Source: Diphasiastrum complanatum (taxonomy: Eukaryota; Streptophyta; Lycopodiopsida; Lycopodiales; Lycopodiaceae). From it: DNA of 64,000 nucleotides. How positions within the stretch are numbered: position 1 is the first letter of the stretch; each line of letters begins with the position of its first letter. Below, in pieces: positions 44,190-57,201 of the stretch. Under the pieces are notes generated by a model. It did no database searches, had not been told where the DNA came from, and saw only the letters and a program-made list of their open reading frames with translations. Position numbers and translations under genes: made by a program. Where the stretch lies: contig CM055113.1 in assembly GCA_029204225.1 (NCBI GenBank), positions 25,583,462-25,647,461 on the forward strand, written 5' to 3'.

Positions 44190-46619
44190 AATCAGAGGCT
44201 TCCATGCCTCATAAAGATCACAAAGATCATAGAGATCAAGATCAAAAGATGAGCAAAAGTGTTGATTATCTAGATTAAGCATACTAGCTTGACTAGTCCA
44301 CATACTATGAACTTTATCCATGATGGATCTAATGTTGAAATCAAATGAGATCTTGATTTTCTTGAGGCTAAATAATTCTCAAGGATGTAAGTGTCCTTAA
44401 AGGATTATTCACTTAATCTCAAGAGAAGTTTACAAGTTGCCTCAAACCATGTAAAAGCATGAATTTTTCAAACATCAAACTCATTCTTGCTCTTACAAGA
44501 TCCAAGAGCATACTTTTGATGACACAATATCTTGCTTTCAAAATGTTTTGGAAACATATCTAAGCCATAAATTACAAGAAATATGTCCATACAATAGGCA
44601 TCATCCAAAACTAGAACTGTCTTACTTGAAGTTTGAGATGCATAAATCCCAATAAGGCAAGATAGTACATCAAGTAATGAAAGAGAAGCATAAGTGAGAA
44701 TGTTGGAGTGGATACCACCTAAAACTTGCCTCTCTTTACCATAAAAAATGAGCCATAAAGACTCGGCCTTCCATCTTGAAGATCCCCTTGAATACATATT
44801 TTGAGGAGGCTCCCCCTCAAACCTCGACCCCATCACATCTTGATAGTCTTCAATAGATATGATTTGTGATGCGTCTTGAGATGCCTTGATCTTGGCCCCT
44901 TCCAAAGTTTAATGTTGATCTTCATAAAATATGACACCTTTATTCTAGATCATTTTTGAAATAAAGAGTATAAAGTTTTAAAAGCCTCCTTGGTTGATAA
45001 GCATATCCAACCATGATCCATGAGCTTGGATCATCCTTCCTCCTTGTTTCCAAGGGAATATGTGCAAAGCAAAATCTTTCAAGGACACTAAGGTGAACAA
45101 CCTTAGGCTTATTTTTGAATAATACTTCATATGGTGTATTTACTCCAAGAGCTCCATCACTTCTTAAAGCTTTGATCTTCAATGAGAATTCCATCTCAAC
45201 ATATGCTTTGAATAATAGGAAATAATCATGCACCATAAATCTTGAAGAAAGAAGATATATCCATGTGCATCTTGTGTGATCATCCTCCTTTGAAAGGTTG
45301 GATACATAAGCAACATCAAGAGATTTTGCACTCTCTCTTAGATCCAATTTGTAGATGCCTTCATATCTAGTTCCATGTGCAAGGATCTCATCATCCTTCT
45401 TGATCACACAATTGTCACTATGGAATTGACATCAAGGCCACCATCAAGTAATTGTCCAATATTTATAAGATCTTTTGTAAGCTTGGGAACAAAAAAAAAC
45501 CTTGTGAAGAGATAGAACATTTGATGATGCAAGTTTCATGGGAATAGTCCCTACTCCTTCAATTTTGCACTCTTGGTTACTTGCAATATATATGGACTTC
45601 TTGATTCCTTCATAAGGCATAATAGATGAGAAGGAATCCTTGGAGCTACACATATGAGATGATGCTCCACTATCAATATACCAAGATTCATCCTTCTTGA
45701 AGGTGGAAGACGAGAAGCTTGATGCCATGAGTGAGCATTCTCCATCACTTGCAATTAAGTCTTCTTTGTCATGAGATATGTTGCTTTTCTTGAATCAATT
45801 TTTTTTCTTGAAGCAATTTGTGGCATAATGGCCTTTCTTGCCACAAAAGAAGCACTTAAGCTCTTTTTTCTTCTTCTTTGCAGTAGAATGTTGAGAGGAA
45901 TTCTCCTCCTCTTCATCTTGGTCTTTTGCTTTGTCCTTAGAGAAGTGTTGGTGTTGCTTTTTGCTCCTCTTTTTGTGCTTGGCAAATAGAAGTTTGCCAT
46001 CACCCTTATGATTGAGTGACAATTTGTCCATCCTTAATAGCTTGTTCTCATGCCTTGATTCTTCAACTATTAGCACTCCTTGCAAAGCCTCCAAGGTCGG
46101 TAGCTCTTCCGTGATAGCATAGGATTGGACAAGATTCTCACATTCATCCTTCAAGCCATTAGGTATGACTTGGACTAGCTCACTTTGTTTGATGGAATCT
46201 CCAATACAAGCAAGCTCCCTATGAATGCCTTGAACTCTCAAAACATAATTAGTGGCACTCTCATCATTCTTTTGACAACTTTGAAATATTTGATTTCTAA
46301 GATTGAGGATCCTAGAGGTATTTTTGGCCTCATAGATTGCTTTCAGAGTATCCCAAGCATCCTTGGCCGAAGTACAAGCACCAATCTCTCTCAAAATCTC
46401 ATTAGAGACATTAATCTTGATATAATGGAGAGCTATCCTATCTCTCTTCTTATACTTTTTTACTTCTTGAAGAACTTGAGGCTCCTCCTCAATCCCAAGT
46501 ATAATGTCCATCACATCTTGGAGTGTCAAGATTGACTCCATTCTAACATTCCAAATAGAATAGTTGGAGGTAGATAGTCTTTCACTAGATTCCAATAGGT
46601 AGAAACCCATGGATGCCAT
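44190..46619 (-). mobile_element. Internally deleted Ty1/copia element, copy B (gag-protease-IN remnant, no RT)
   Basis: Gag starts at about 46619 (MASMGFYLLESSERL), is open for some 270 codons and has an intact knuckle CFFCGKKGHYATNC. Protease follows with SWYIDSGASSHMC (about 45690). Integrase frame 45407-44940 reads SNLSKEDDHTRCTWIYLL and ALRSDGALGVNTPYEVLF, the same two in-frame junctions as copy A. Then comes the VMGSRFEGEPPQ tail and the same non-RT sequence as copy A (GLDMFPKHFESKILCHQKYA). RNase H and LTRs are not found. Gag and protease of this copy are better preserved than those around copy A. Confidence 0.8.
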
Positions 46620-47611
46620 CAAAAGTAGTAAAGACTCCTTGTAATGAGACAATAAATGTTGCTTATCTCTCACTATAGGATCCTGGAAAGGTGTACTACC
46701 AACTCCTATGCAAGATCTTGCAAGAAAATGTGGGATGGATCTCACTAGCTTTTCCAATCTCTCTTGAACTAGATCTACTTCACATCAATTGATATAGGCA
46801 AAGTTTGTGTCAAACAATCTTTGGCACATGTGAAACAATGAAAGAATCCACAAATCACTCTAATACAATGGAATTGTAAGAAAACAATGTGACTATCACC
46901 TCAAAAGATTGACTAGATCTCAAATAGATGGGATTGACAAGCCACTTCTTGAATTTTTTGGTCAAACTAGCAAGATATGGATCAAACCAAAAGTGTCCAC
47001 ACAGGTCTAGGTGTCCTACCTAACCTTCTTCAAAGCTTATAACTTTTTATCGGCTCAACCAAATGGATCGAAACAAAGTGCTACGAAAACTAAACAATTC
47101 TAGCTTTCAAGGATATGTTTTGTTGATAACCATGCCACATTCATCAAATTGATTCCATATGTGATTTATGTATTGATTTTTTCTATCTTTGAAAGTTACT
47201 ATAAATTGGCTAGGAGTTAATCTTCTTCTTCTTTCAAGGATTTATGTCCACCAATCTAGACTTGTCTGCAAGATTAGAAGTTCTTAGAAGAGGAATATGA
47301 AAATATTGCGTCTGATAGCAACTTTTGGCACTCTTTTTCTTTCTTTTGTGAAATCTTCACATTTTTGGATATTTTTTTATTTTCAAGAGATTGTTACCAT
47401 AGAGGTATTATCTCCCCTTCATTGTTCATCATTCTAGATCAATCATGAATAGAATATTCAACCAAATAAAAATAAATAAATTAAACTAACTTCTCAACCA
47501 CCATAATCTTACCCTAATCCACCACAATGCAAAAACTAGCTCTACATGCCAAGACCAAGATGCCTAAATGCAAATCAACCACCATTCTGTCATAAAAGAA
47601 AAGAGTCAATC

Positions 47612-47632
47612 AATCCCCAACAATGGAGCCAA
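47612..47632 (-). other. Degenerate Athila-type primer-binding site
   Basis: The minus strand reads TTTGGCTCCATTGTTGGGGA, a decayed form of TTGGCGCCGTTGCCGGGGA. The sequence to its right, starting TGTAGTGGCTTT at about 47636, would be the LTR. A TATA-like CTATAAATAG on the minus strand near 48075 is compatible with an LTR of at least 450 bp. Confidence 0.55.
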
Positions 47633-47635
47633 AGT

Positions 47636-48240
47636 TGTAGTGGCTTTACTCAACCTTCCTAGGATTCTACTTGGTTGATATGACAATGAGATGTAAATTA
47701 GTTTAGGAGGCTAGTTTCTCCTTTCCTATCACCATGCGGTAGTTCGTTCTCATGGGAGATATGCCTAATTTTGAGTTGATTAGCAATCTTCTATGGATTC
47801 CCAACTAGTAACCACTAACCACACAATAAATTTTTTCAACCACAATAATCATCCACACCAAAGATGCATAGGAGGTAAGTTATTTTTTCTTCTCTCTTCT
47901 CTTCTCTTAGAACTAGCAAGAATAGCAAATAACAAACAATAATACAAATGTAAAAGAACCACAAAAACCACAAGCAAAATGAGAGAGATAAGAGACAATG
48001 ATGTCCAAAATGCAAAATTGTAGAGTCTTCTCCTCTTGATTGAACATCCAAATGAAGTTAAAATGATACTCTATTTATAGTTAAGAAATGGCATTGTCCC
48101 TTCTTCCCGTCAACTAATTTTTGCCTCCCTTATCTTTCAATGTCATATATAAGATGGAAAGTACCTTGTAATATTAAATTGACTTTTAGGCCTCTAAATA
48201 ATTTTATTAATACCATGGCTCCTCCTATTCCTAAGTTATA
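47636..48240 (-). mobile_element. Probable Athila-type LTR fragment
   Basis: It is placed by the adjacent PBS-like sequence and the minus-strand TATA-like box near 48075. The outer edge is not resolved. No coding sequence is visible. Confidence 0.35.
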
Positions 48241-48245
48241 AAATT

Positions 48246-48340
48246 TGCCTAGTGTGGTTGGACTTATAGGGTGGGTCCCAAAGCCCTCACACTTAGGAGG
48301 GCTCTGGGACCCACATTATAAGTCCAACCCCACTGGGCAC
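48246..48340. repeat. Long near-perfect hairpin
   Basis: AGTGTGGTTGGACTTATA pairs with TATAAGTCCAACCCCACT. Inside it, GTGGGTCCCAAAGCCCTC pairs with GAGGGCTCTGGGACCCAC around an 8-base loop (ACACTTAG). The arms total nearly 40 bp with few mismatches. The next 40 bp repeats GTGGGTCCCA once more. It could be a small foldback element or a hairpin-RNA locus. Confidence 0.8.
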
Positions 48341-50900
48341 ATATTGGGTCCTACTAAGTGGGTCCCATGGGAAAGCTACCTCAAGTTTTTGAAGGCTAAA
48401 AAACACCACAGGCCAAGCCAATCTACAGGTCAGCCTCAAGTTCCTAAAGCCAGCACAACCACACAATGAACAAGTGCTTCCACAATTGTGAAATAATCCA
48501 ACAATATTGCACCTTTTGCACATCAAAAAATCATGATATTTCCACCTACATATATAATCTTAGGCAACATGTTGAAGTCTAAGTAGAAGTTTTAAAAGAA
48601 AATTGCAATTCTTAAGATGTTAAAAAATGAGGTGAATAAAAAGACTTTGATTGTGGAAGAGACTTAATCTTGCCATCCTTTGCACTTGGGAATGGAGTTA
48701 TGATTACCTTACATGGTGAAAAGATCAATAGAAAATCCACTTTTCAATTCTTAGCAAGTTCACCAAGTTCTAACTTAGATACAATTTATGGATTCCAAAG
48801 TCGTCCCTAACGCGACTCATGCATATCATGTGATACATGTGCAATGCAACACCACCACAAAAAGTACATTGTGTTGGCCCACATAAGTCTTTTTCTCACC
48901 AATGTCTCTAGTGATTTGTCTACTTTTGGATTGTTACCATCACCTAGACATTGTCACTCCTTGTATTATATTGTTCTTGTTGGTACTTTTATAAACATGA
49001 GTTGTCTAATTTTTTTTTTATAAATTCTTTGTTAACGACAATGGTGTGATCTTCAATAAACTCAAAACTCTACGACATATGCAACAAGAACAATTATAAG
49101 CATGTAGTCAACTCTTGTCAAGATAATGTATCATATGATGCATGACTACTTAGGAAACTTCAGGAGATTAATATACAAAATGTTTCACAACATAGCATGT
49201 GAATATTCCAGTACTTTCTACAACATGCTCATATGTATTCCTTAATCAACTATCTTATTCTTAAGGGTTTGGAGATGGAAAAGTTGAATTTTTTGAAAGA
49301 AGTTCATTATTGAGTTAAATACTCATAGCTTGAAGTGCATAGGTCTCTAATATATGAAGGATATTGCTCTAGAAATCCATAGCATGGTGGACTAGACTTG
49401 GGTAAGTGAGTTTCTCCATCCACGTTTGAGATATGATCTTGTCATGAGGATTTGTCCACTAGATTTGAGTCCACATATTTGTGTGTGAGGATATATTGTA
49501 AATGTTGGTGGATGAAGTTTGAAGGTCATCCTCTGGAGGATATTACTACTTGGACTAAAGCTAACCACTACCTATTGGGGCATGTTGATGCTTGGATGAT
49601 AGTTGAAGACCACCCTTTGTTGTTGATGCTTCAAGAAAACCTTAGTAGTCACCCTAGATGGATGTTTCTAATTGGACAAAGCTTGAATGTTTCTCTATGA
49701 GATGTTAATGCATAGATGAAGTTTGAAGGCTGCATTTAGAGTTGTTGCTTGTGTTAAAAAGAAAATGATCATTCTACATAGGCTAAATTAGTTTATATTA
49801 TTTAATCTTGACTCTTCTACTTTCTACTAAGTAACTAGTTAAGTAGTAGTAGAGTGTGAATTGGGCTATTATTAACTCGACTTGTCCAACATATCGTGGA
49901 GATCCGACTTATTGACTATCCCAACTTAATTGGCCATGGCAACGACTCGCTCGACTCCGAATAGTCAAAGCCTTCTCATGCCAACTTTCTATATTGTGCA
50001 ACGACTTGGACAAGGACAGCAGCAGCCACAATCTCTTCCAGATGGCACAACGGCTGGGCCTTCTTCTTTGCACACTCATGTGCACATATGTAAATTGTAT
50101 ATAGATGACCATTGTAATCTAATTAAGTAAGTGAGTCAATTATAGTGAATTAGGGAGATAGACATCGAAGATGCTATCATGCATCAATTTTTTCTTTCAT
50201 ACTGATTGTCAGTAATAAGCTCATAGCTTTTATAGTGCAGAGTAAGCTTCCTAAGCACGCGGTTTTGTCCACTATTGTCTTCTGCTCATACCATCCATCT
50301 GACTTGTATTTCTATACATTATTTTGAATCAATCATTGTCTTTTATTGCATTCAAAGTTCTTGTCATATTTGTATCCATTGCTACTACATCTTCATGTCT
50401 GACTTTCTTACAACTTTGTCTGATTGTTTGCTCTTCTGCTTCTGCAAACAATCGAACAATTAAACTCTAGTTTTCTTTTGTGTTCGCCTACTGTAGTAGT
50501 AGTGCACGCACTGAGGAAAACATTGACCACTACCTTCGCACAGTAGTAGGAATGTTCCTATCCGATTGCTCAATGTGTTCGAGTCTTTAGACCATTTCTC
50601 CAACAATACTTAGTGAACAAGACTTGTAGCTCCGGAAGAATCGCTCAGTGGTTACTCTTGTTGTTGGGGGTTGAATTTAGAATCGTTGTACGCAAGGGGA
50701 AGCAACATTATATGTGTCACAAATTAAAGGAAAGGAGAATGCAGCCCAACAACCCGATGATGAGCTACTAGATGTTGTCTTATTGTATGTAGACATAGTA
50801 CCGGATTGATCCACAAACATTGTTGAATATTTAATCTGGGGCCAACCAGACAATTCCTTAGCCAAGGCAGAATAGCAAAAGGCAGTACTTAAAATTTCTC
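48341..50900. other. Unassigned region
   Basis: The short frames (for example 49452-49700 and 50275-50463) have no domain similarity. No LTR, PBS or terminal inverted repeat was recognised. Confidence 0.4.
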
Positions 50901-51240
50901 CTTACAAGTTGATTATCAGGGCCAATTGTATCGCGACAAGGGCCTGACAATGTCCTCAGAAGATGTGTTCTTCCACATGAAACCACCCAAATTATATCGT
51001 TATCACATGAAGACATGGGTGGTGGTCATTTCGCATCAAACATTACTGTCGGGATGCTGGTGGCCGACAAATCACAGGGATACAAAAGAAGAAAATGTGA
51101 TTTATGACAGAAGACCTACCAGGATTAATTATGATCTATTACATCTAGTCATAGCTCAGGCATATATCATTGTGGCTATAGATTATCTAACCAAATGGGT
51201 AGAAGCCAAGGGCGTAAGAGTGGCCAATAATGACATGTAG
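50900..51240 (+). pseudogene. Ty3/gypsy integrase fragment
   Basis: Out-of-frame pieces read GGHFASNIT and GCWWPT (the zinc-finger region G.H.A...T...I...GYWWP), then a frame ending YIIVAIDYLTKWVEAKGVR and ANNDM, the integrase core start with its Asp. It is short and has no LTR. Confidence 0.75.
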
Positions 51241-53900
51241 ATAACTTACAGATAGGACTCTATACTACAAGCACTCATTACAGCAAGATCCAAGCAAAAT
51301 GCAAACCTAGATGGAAACAAGAAGGTAGGAAGACATTATTACACAACAAGTACCCAATGACAATGCAGATTAGACTTAAAAATATTAGGCGATTTAGCAA
51401 AATAAAAGAAAAAATCACTCAAAATGATGGATCAACTATCAAATCTTCCTAAGAACATTCATAGAGCTCACCATAGATAGATCTGAATCATATGAAGCTC
51501 TGCAAGAGTTACTTGTGAAGGAACAATGAAAACATGGGCTTTGCAAAAGTTCAAACTGAGGTAATCTTGAAAACCTTCATAGGCCATCAAGATCATCAAA
51601 CTAACCTTCGCAAGAAACAAATTTGTTCCTGCTCTACAAATCATTGCATGACTTTCAAAAACTTCATAGGGCATGCAAATAAACTTATGAACCTTCACCA
51701 ACTTCTTAGAGATCTTAGAAAATCATGAAGATGGTACCTACAAAATTTGGTATTGACCTGAGCTATGAAAAGTGTACTCTCCTAATACGCCTTTTAATTC
51801 TCCACTATAAAAGCAGAGAAGTCGAGTCATTTGTCACTTTTTCTAGTGAAGCTCTTGCCATTTTTACATTGAATTTTCAACTGTTTTCAAAAGCCTTTAA
51901 AATTTTCACGTACCATCCTTAACCTACAAAGACACCGCATCCAGATCTACATCTCTCCACTTCACTCCAATCACCCTGATAGCCACCATTTCTCTCATTT
52001 CACCTCCTTCGCCTTACCAAACCTTCTTTACCAACCAAACCTATCCAATCCATCTACCGTCCATCATCCTTCATCATGGCATCCTTCACCACTCTAATAA
52101 CCAACCATCTAGCCCATCCGACAAAACCGATACTACCCAAATCTCCCACCTCAACGTCTTTTTTGGGTGAAATCTATGATCTTCCTACGGACACCCAAAT
52201 CGCTCCCTAGATCCAATCAACCCAACAACTTCTTGAAGCGATGGGCATTTAGCCTCAACTTTTCACCTGCGCCCTCTATCTAGACTTCTTTATTGAGGCC
52301 TTTGGGACTTGTGATAAAGATAAGTCTAGATTCTACATCCACTACCAAGGTACTACGTACAAAGTGCGTGTGAACCGCCTTGCTGGCCGCCATCAGCATT
52401 GTGTCTGGTGATAGACCCAAGCCATCACACCACCAAGCCTCTGCTGCCATCACCTCTTTTTTGGATGCTTCAATACCCTGATGTCACACTAACGACGGGT
52501 ATCTGATCGAAGCCATCACCGACCCAGTCATCCAAGTCACCTCCTAAGCAACTTCTTAGCCATTGGAAGTTTGTGAAGGACTGCATTCCTTATCTCCTTC
52601 TACACATGATTGTAGATTCTCATAAAGGTTCTCAACAAACACAGTAGTGCCCTATGACTGGCACAATTTTGTAACTTCAGAGCTAACAAAGACCATCAAG
52701 TCCAACTCATGCTAGAAGTTCATCGTAGGTCCACTTCTGCCCACCCTCGCCATTACCCTCCTCGACCAAAAAGTTCATGGATTTCACCGCACATTTGTCC
52801 TCACCACCGCTATACCCTCCACCGGCCAATGACCTCCCATCCTTCCTTCTGACACACCCTCCACCAAAAATGCATGTGCAACTCTACTTCGTCCACCTCC
52901 CTAACTCCAACCTGCAACACCCGCTGCCATGCCACAACCATGGTTTTTGTTGGAAGAAGGAGGGTGTGTGGGTGTGAGAGACAAAAATAAATAGCTCGAA
53001 AAGAAAACAAACATGAAAAAGAAGCGAACTCGAAACTCAAATGAGAAACGAACTAGAACAGAATGTGTTTGTGTGCAGCAGAATGAGCTATATTACTTCT
53101 TCCCTAAGGATGACTACGCCTATCAGAAACGAAGTGAACAGAACGTTAGTAATAGAAATCACGGTCGTTCTGATTACACAACCAAACGTTAACAAAACGT
53201 CAGAAGAATAATTCGTCGCAAAATAGCTAGACAAATTATCTGTTGCGAATGATTCACGAAAGAGCTAGACTGAGCTCGACTGATAATCAATCGCGAATGA
53301 TTCGCAAAAGGCAAGACTAAATATTAGTCGTAAATAACTAGACTAGTAATAACTCGCTAAGAACAGATTATTAGATTGAGCAACAAGAAAAGTCAGATAG
53401 AATGAAAATCAAGCAAAGTAATATTGACACAAATATGAACGCAGAACAAAGAGCTATTATCAGATTAAGTATAGCAAAATATACATGTCAATAATGCGGT
53501 AGAGCACAAGACAATAGCGGACAAAACTACGTGCTCTACAAAGCTAATTCAATCTGTAAAGGAAACCTATTACTGACAATAAAGAATCAATGCGCAAGGT
53601 ATCTACTTTGTCTGTCTCTGATAAGCTTCTGATGTTATATCTTACACACGCAGTTGTTCTCTTGATCTCTCAATCAGTCTGAATACGCAAATGGTATTCA
53701 GTATATATACACAATGTTACAGGTGTGCAGATGAAGAAAGTACAGAGTGGATGTGCTATCTGTAGGAGATCATGGGTGGCTGATGTCGTTGTCAAAACTG
53801 ATTGCACAGTTGCATGGGATGAGCGTGAGAAGGCCACGACGTCTGCTTTTGTTGAGGTGAACGTTGGTGAAGATGCAAAAATTGCATCACTCTAACAAAA
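51241..53900. other. Unassigned region, partly C-rich
   Basis: The 51930-52950 stretch is CCA/CTC-rich with no convincing frame. At 53215-53310 several GCGAATGATTCRC-like words resemble, in the opposite sense, the ATTCGCGA words at 16730-16835, so this may be another LTR fragment of that copia family. Confidence 0.35.
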
Positions 53901-54079
53901 TGCCTTAGGATTTGATTTACAAGGTGCCTTCACTTTCTAGGGCACCTTTGGCATTTTGTAAGGCAGTGTCACCTTTTTCGTCTGTCACAAAAATGCATGT
54001 AAAAACACAGTGTCGTGTTTTTCGCCTTTTCTTCGTCATGAGAATTTACTTTTATTTATGCAGACTGTGCGACAACGTA

Positions 54080-54655
54080 GCTTTATCATTTTTTAAACTC
54101 GATTCTCAAAGTTCTTTACCAGGAGTAGCTTCCGGCTTCTCCTCAATTGGTTCTACCCATTGCTATAGACCTTCGCCCTTCAACAAGAGTGAAGTCTTTA
54201 ATTTTCAAATCAAGTAGTTTGAACCTTCTGGGTCTAAGATTGTAGTGATCTTAGCTTGAATATTGATGATCGACGACATCTTTTAATTTTAAATAACTTC
54301 CAAATAGCGGCTTACTGATGGATGTATGAAGAATGTTGAGAGAGATGCAAAGATACCACTGTATCAACTTTAATACCGTATGCTTTGACACCACTGTAGG
54401 AAAATATTAATTATTCTTCCACAGAGAACATGATGCAAGTTTGAATAAATCAAACTAATATCAGTGTCTTCAATCGGATTTGTATATGATCTATGTACTA
54501 ATAGAATAGTTTTAGTTTTGATTGAATATGCGTGCAAAAATTATATGCAAAATTAAGAGACAACTTAAGACAATATAGACAATAAAAAACTATTGATCAA
54601 ATGAATTTTATAACTCTGAATCTGAATCATCAATATACATCTCTTGTTGTTGTGA
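54080..54655 (-). mobile_element. Copia gag/PBS/LTR fragment related to 15733-16510
   Basis: The sequence parallels 15910-16520: the antisense of the gag start (about 54090-54230), a decayed PBS (CTTTGACACCA, about 54378), then an LTR beginning TGTAGGAAAATATT. It is cut near 54655. The LTR here keeps the TG start lost in the other copy. Confidence 0.65.
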
Positions 54656-57200
54656 AAAATGTGGATCTTGAATGGATCCAAACTCCCAAAATACGTGGCT
54701 AAGATCTTTGCACAACAAGCTACAAAAGCTAGAAATGGCAAAGCATCCTAACGCTACATTTGATACACATGAACTTGACAAAGCATTCAAGAGACAAAAG
54801 AAGCTAATAAAAGGTACTGATGACAATAAAAAACAACAGCATACCAGCCTTACAACAGTAGCCTACCACTTTTAGAAACCTCTTAAGACCATACACAAAA
54901 GCTTGAAGACAATACACAAAGCAATGCTCTCAATGGACATGTTTGCTAAGAAATGTTGACAATTTTCACACTCCGTCTTCAACTTAACTTGCTAGTTCTA
55001 CAACACTACTTTGCTCCAACCTAAAAATGATCTGCATCATGATAATAGATCTCTTCTCAAGTGCTCTAATATGTACAATATGAAGTAAAACATAATTGAT
55101 ATAGATAATAGTGTCCATATAGGATGCTTCACTATTTTTTACATCGATTTTACATAAATGGTGATCATGATACATGTAAAAGGACATAGAATCATAATGA
55201 AAGGATTCCTCCATGTATCCACCTTGAATTCTCTGTAAAACAGCAGCAAACAATTTGTAAGTGAAAGTAACCAACAATTGTTTGCATGCCTCCTCCACAT
55301 TCCACTATGCCCATAGTGCATGCACCATGTATCTCCATGAATGAACCTCCATCACCACCTTGCCTTTGTAGATCTCCAATCCATGAAAGCCCTTGAGTGA
55401 ATGAATGCCAAGAACTCCACTGATCATCTAGTTGTCCTATAATCACTATACAAAATTATCTCTTGTTCCCAAACACTGGAGAATCCATTTATTTGGATGA
55501 CTGGCATGCCTATCAGATGGATACCCAAAATTCACATCTGATTATGTGACTTAGACAGAAGAATTAACATGGTTCAATATTACATTCTGGTCCTTTCTAG
55601 TTCATGATAAGCTTCAAACCCCTACCGATGCATCAAACCTAGGGACAAACTTCAGTCAACTAACAGATCCAATGTAATCCACATATCAAATTCCACTTCT
55701 AGCCCTCACAATTGACATCCAAAACTACGGATAGCTCAATGGTTACTAAGATATCAGTTACGCATTAAATTGAATGAATTCTAACCAAGAAATTAATAAC
55801 CAGTATTAAGCAATTATTTACAGGGATTACCAAAATCCTAACTGTGAAATACATTTCCTAATCACACTTACTACCTCTGATGTCCACTCTTCTTCCCTCT
55901 TTAGAATTTTCAGTTTCCTGAAAATCTATTTCAGCTAAGGTACCAAGAAGACGTAACGACATTAGTAAATGTTTAAAAAACTAATTACTGTAGGAAAAAG
56001 TCCAAAACAAGTCATTTATGTCCTATATCTGGGCTGAATATCCGATATATCAAAAATCATTTACTAGTATGTGAAATCATACTAGTCTAATCTTTTGAAT
56101 ATAATTCAACATAGGAGTTTACTAGAAATGAAATCAGTTATGTAATTCCTATTATTATAATTTCTCCAATAAAATTGGACTGTTTTTTCTTTCTATTGAC
56201 TGGTTTGGCATTACTCCATTAATATTGACAAAACCTATCCAAATGTAGAATATGAAATTACATAAATGAAAATCCTACCAATAGGATTTCGGTAACTCTT
56301 AAACCGTATCCTGTCAAATTTACTGACTAGATAAAGAATACCATTGCCACTCATCCAGTCTGGTCATTTCATATTGTTTGACGATTTTAATTCAAATTTA
56401 ATGAGTATCATGCACAAACATTCACTTGGCTGATTTCTATCGATCAACATCGATTAGAAAACTATCAGACAAGTAACTAATTTCAAATTTTAACCAATTT
56501 GAAATTCAACAAAAAGAAAAAAAATCAAATTTTAACTTTCAATCTGGAAGTTCCAAACTCCAAAAATTAAAAGAAACATAGTAAAAAACTGTCGGCAATT
56601 CATTGTGGTTCCTTCCGTCAATTTTAACTTATCTATCACCGAGAAATAATTTAGACTTAGTGAAAACACCGTGATCAATTTTTAACTGATAAACTCAGTT
56701 TATTAAATTCACTAATCTAAACTGATTCCATAGATAACGAAAAAATGACCAAAATTTTGATTTTTTCCAAAAAACTCAATTTTTACTTTAGTTTACGTAA
56801 TTCAAAAATTCTGACGAAAATACTGTTAGTACAAAAGGCAATCAAAGTCGAAAAAATCGAAACGCTGTCCGATTCCTAATGTTACTAACCCAATGTCAAA
56901 CTGGCATGCAAAGCACACTACATCAATCATAAATGTCATTACGAAAATTTTTTACGTAAATTCCAGTTTTACAAAATTTGTTAGCCATTGACACTGATTT
57001 GCCAGTGACCCCATTGTCAAAGCACATGCGTATGACCACTCAAATCGATTGTAAATCCCTCGTGCATGTCAGAATTACTCTGAGAATCAGCATGCAACTA
57101 ATCCATGCTAACACAATGCTACAAATTAGGGAAATGACTGGCATGCAATCAGAACAATTCCAAATTTTGTAAATTTTACTCACAAAACTGCAAAACTTCA
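54656..57200. other. Unassigned AT-rich region
   Basis: Frames such as 54672-54875 and 55192-55446 show no similarity. There are no transposon ends or structural repeats beyond A/T-rich simple sequence. Confidence 0.4.
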
Positions 57201-57201
57201 T

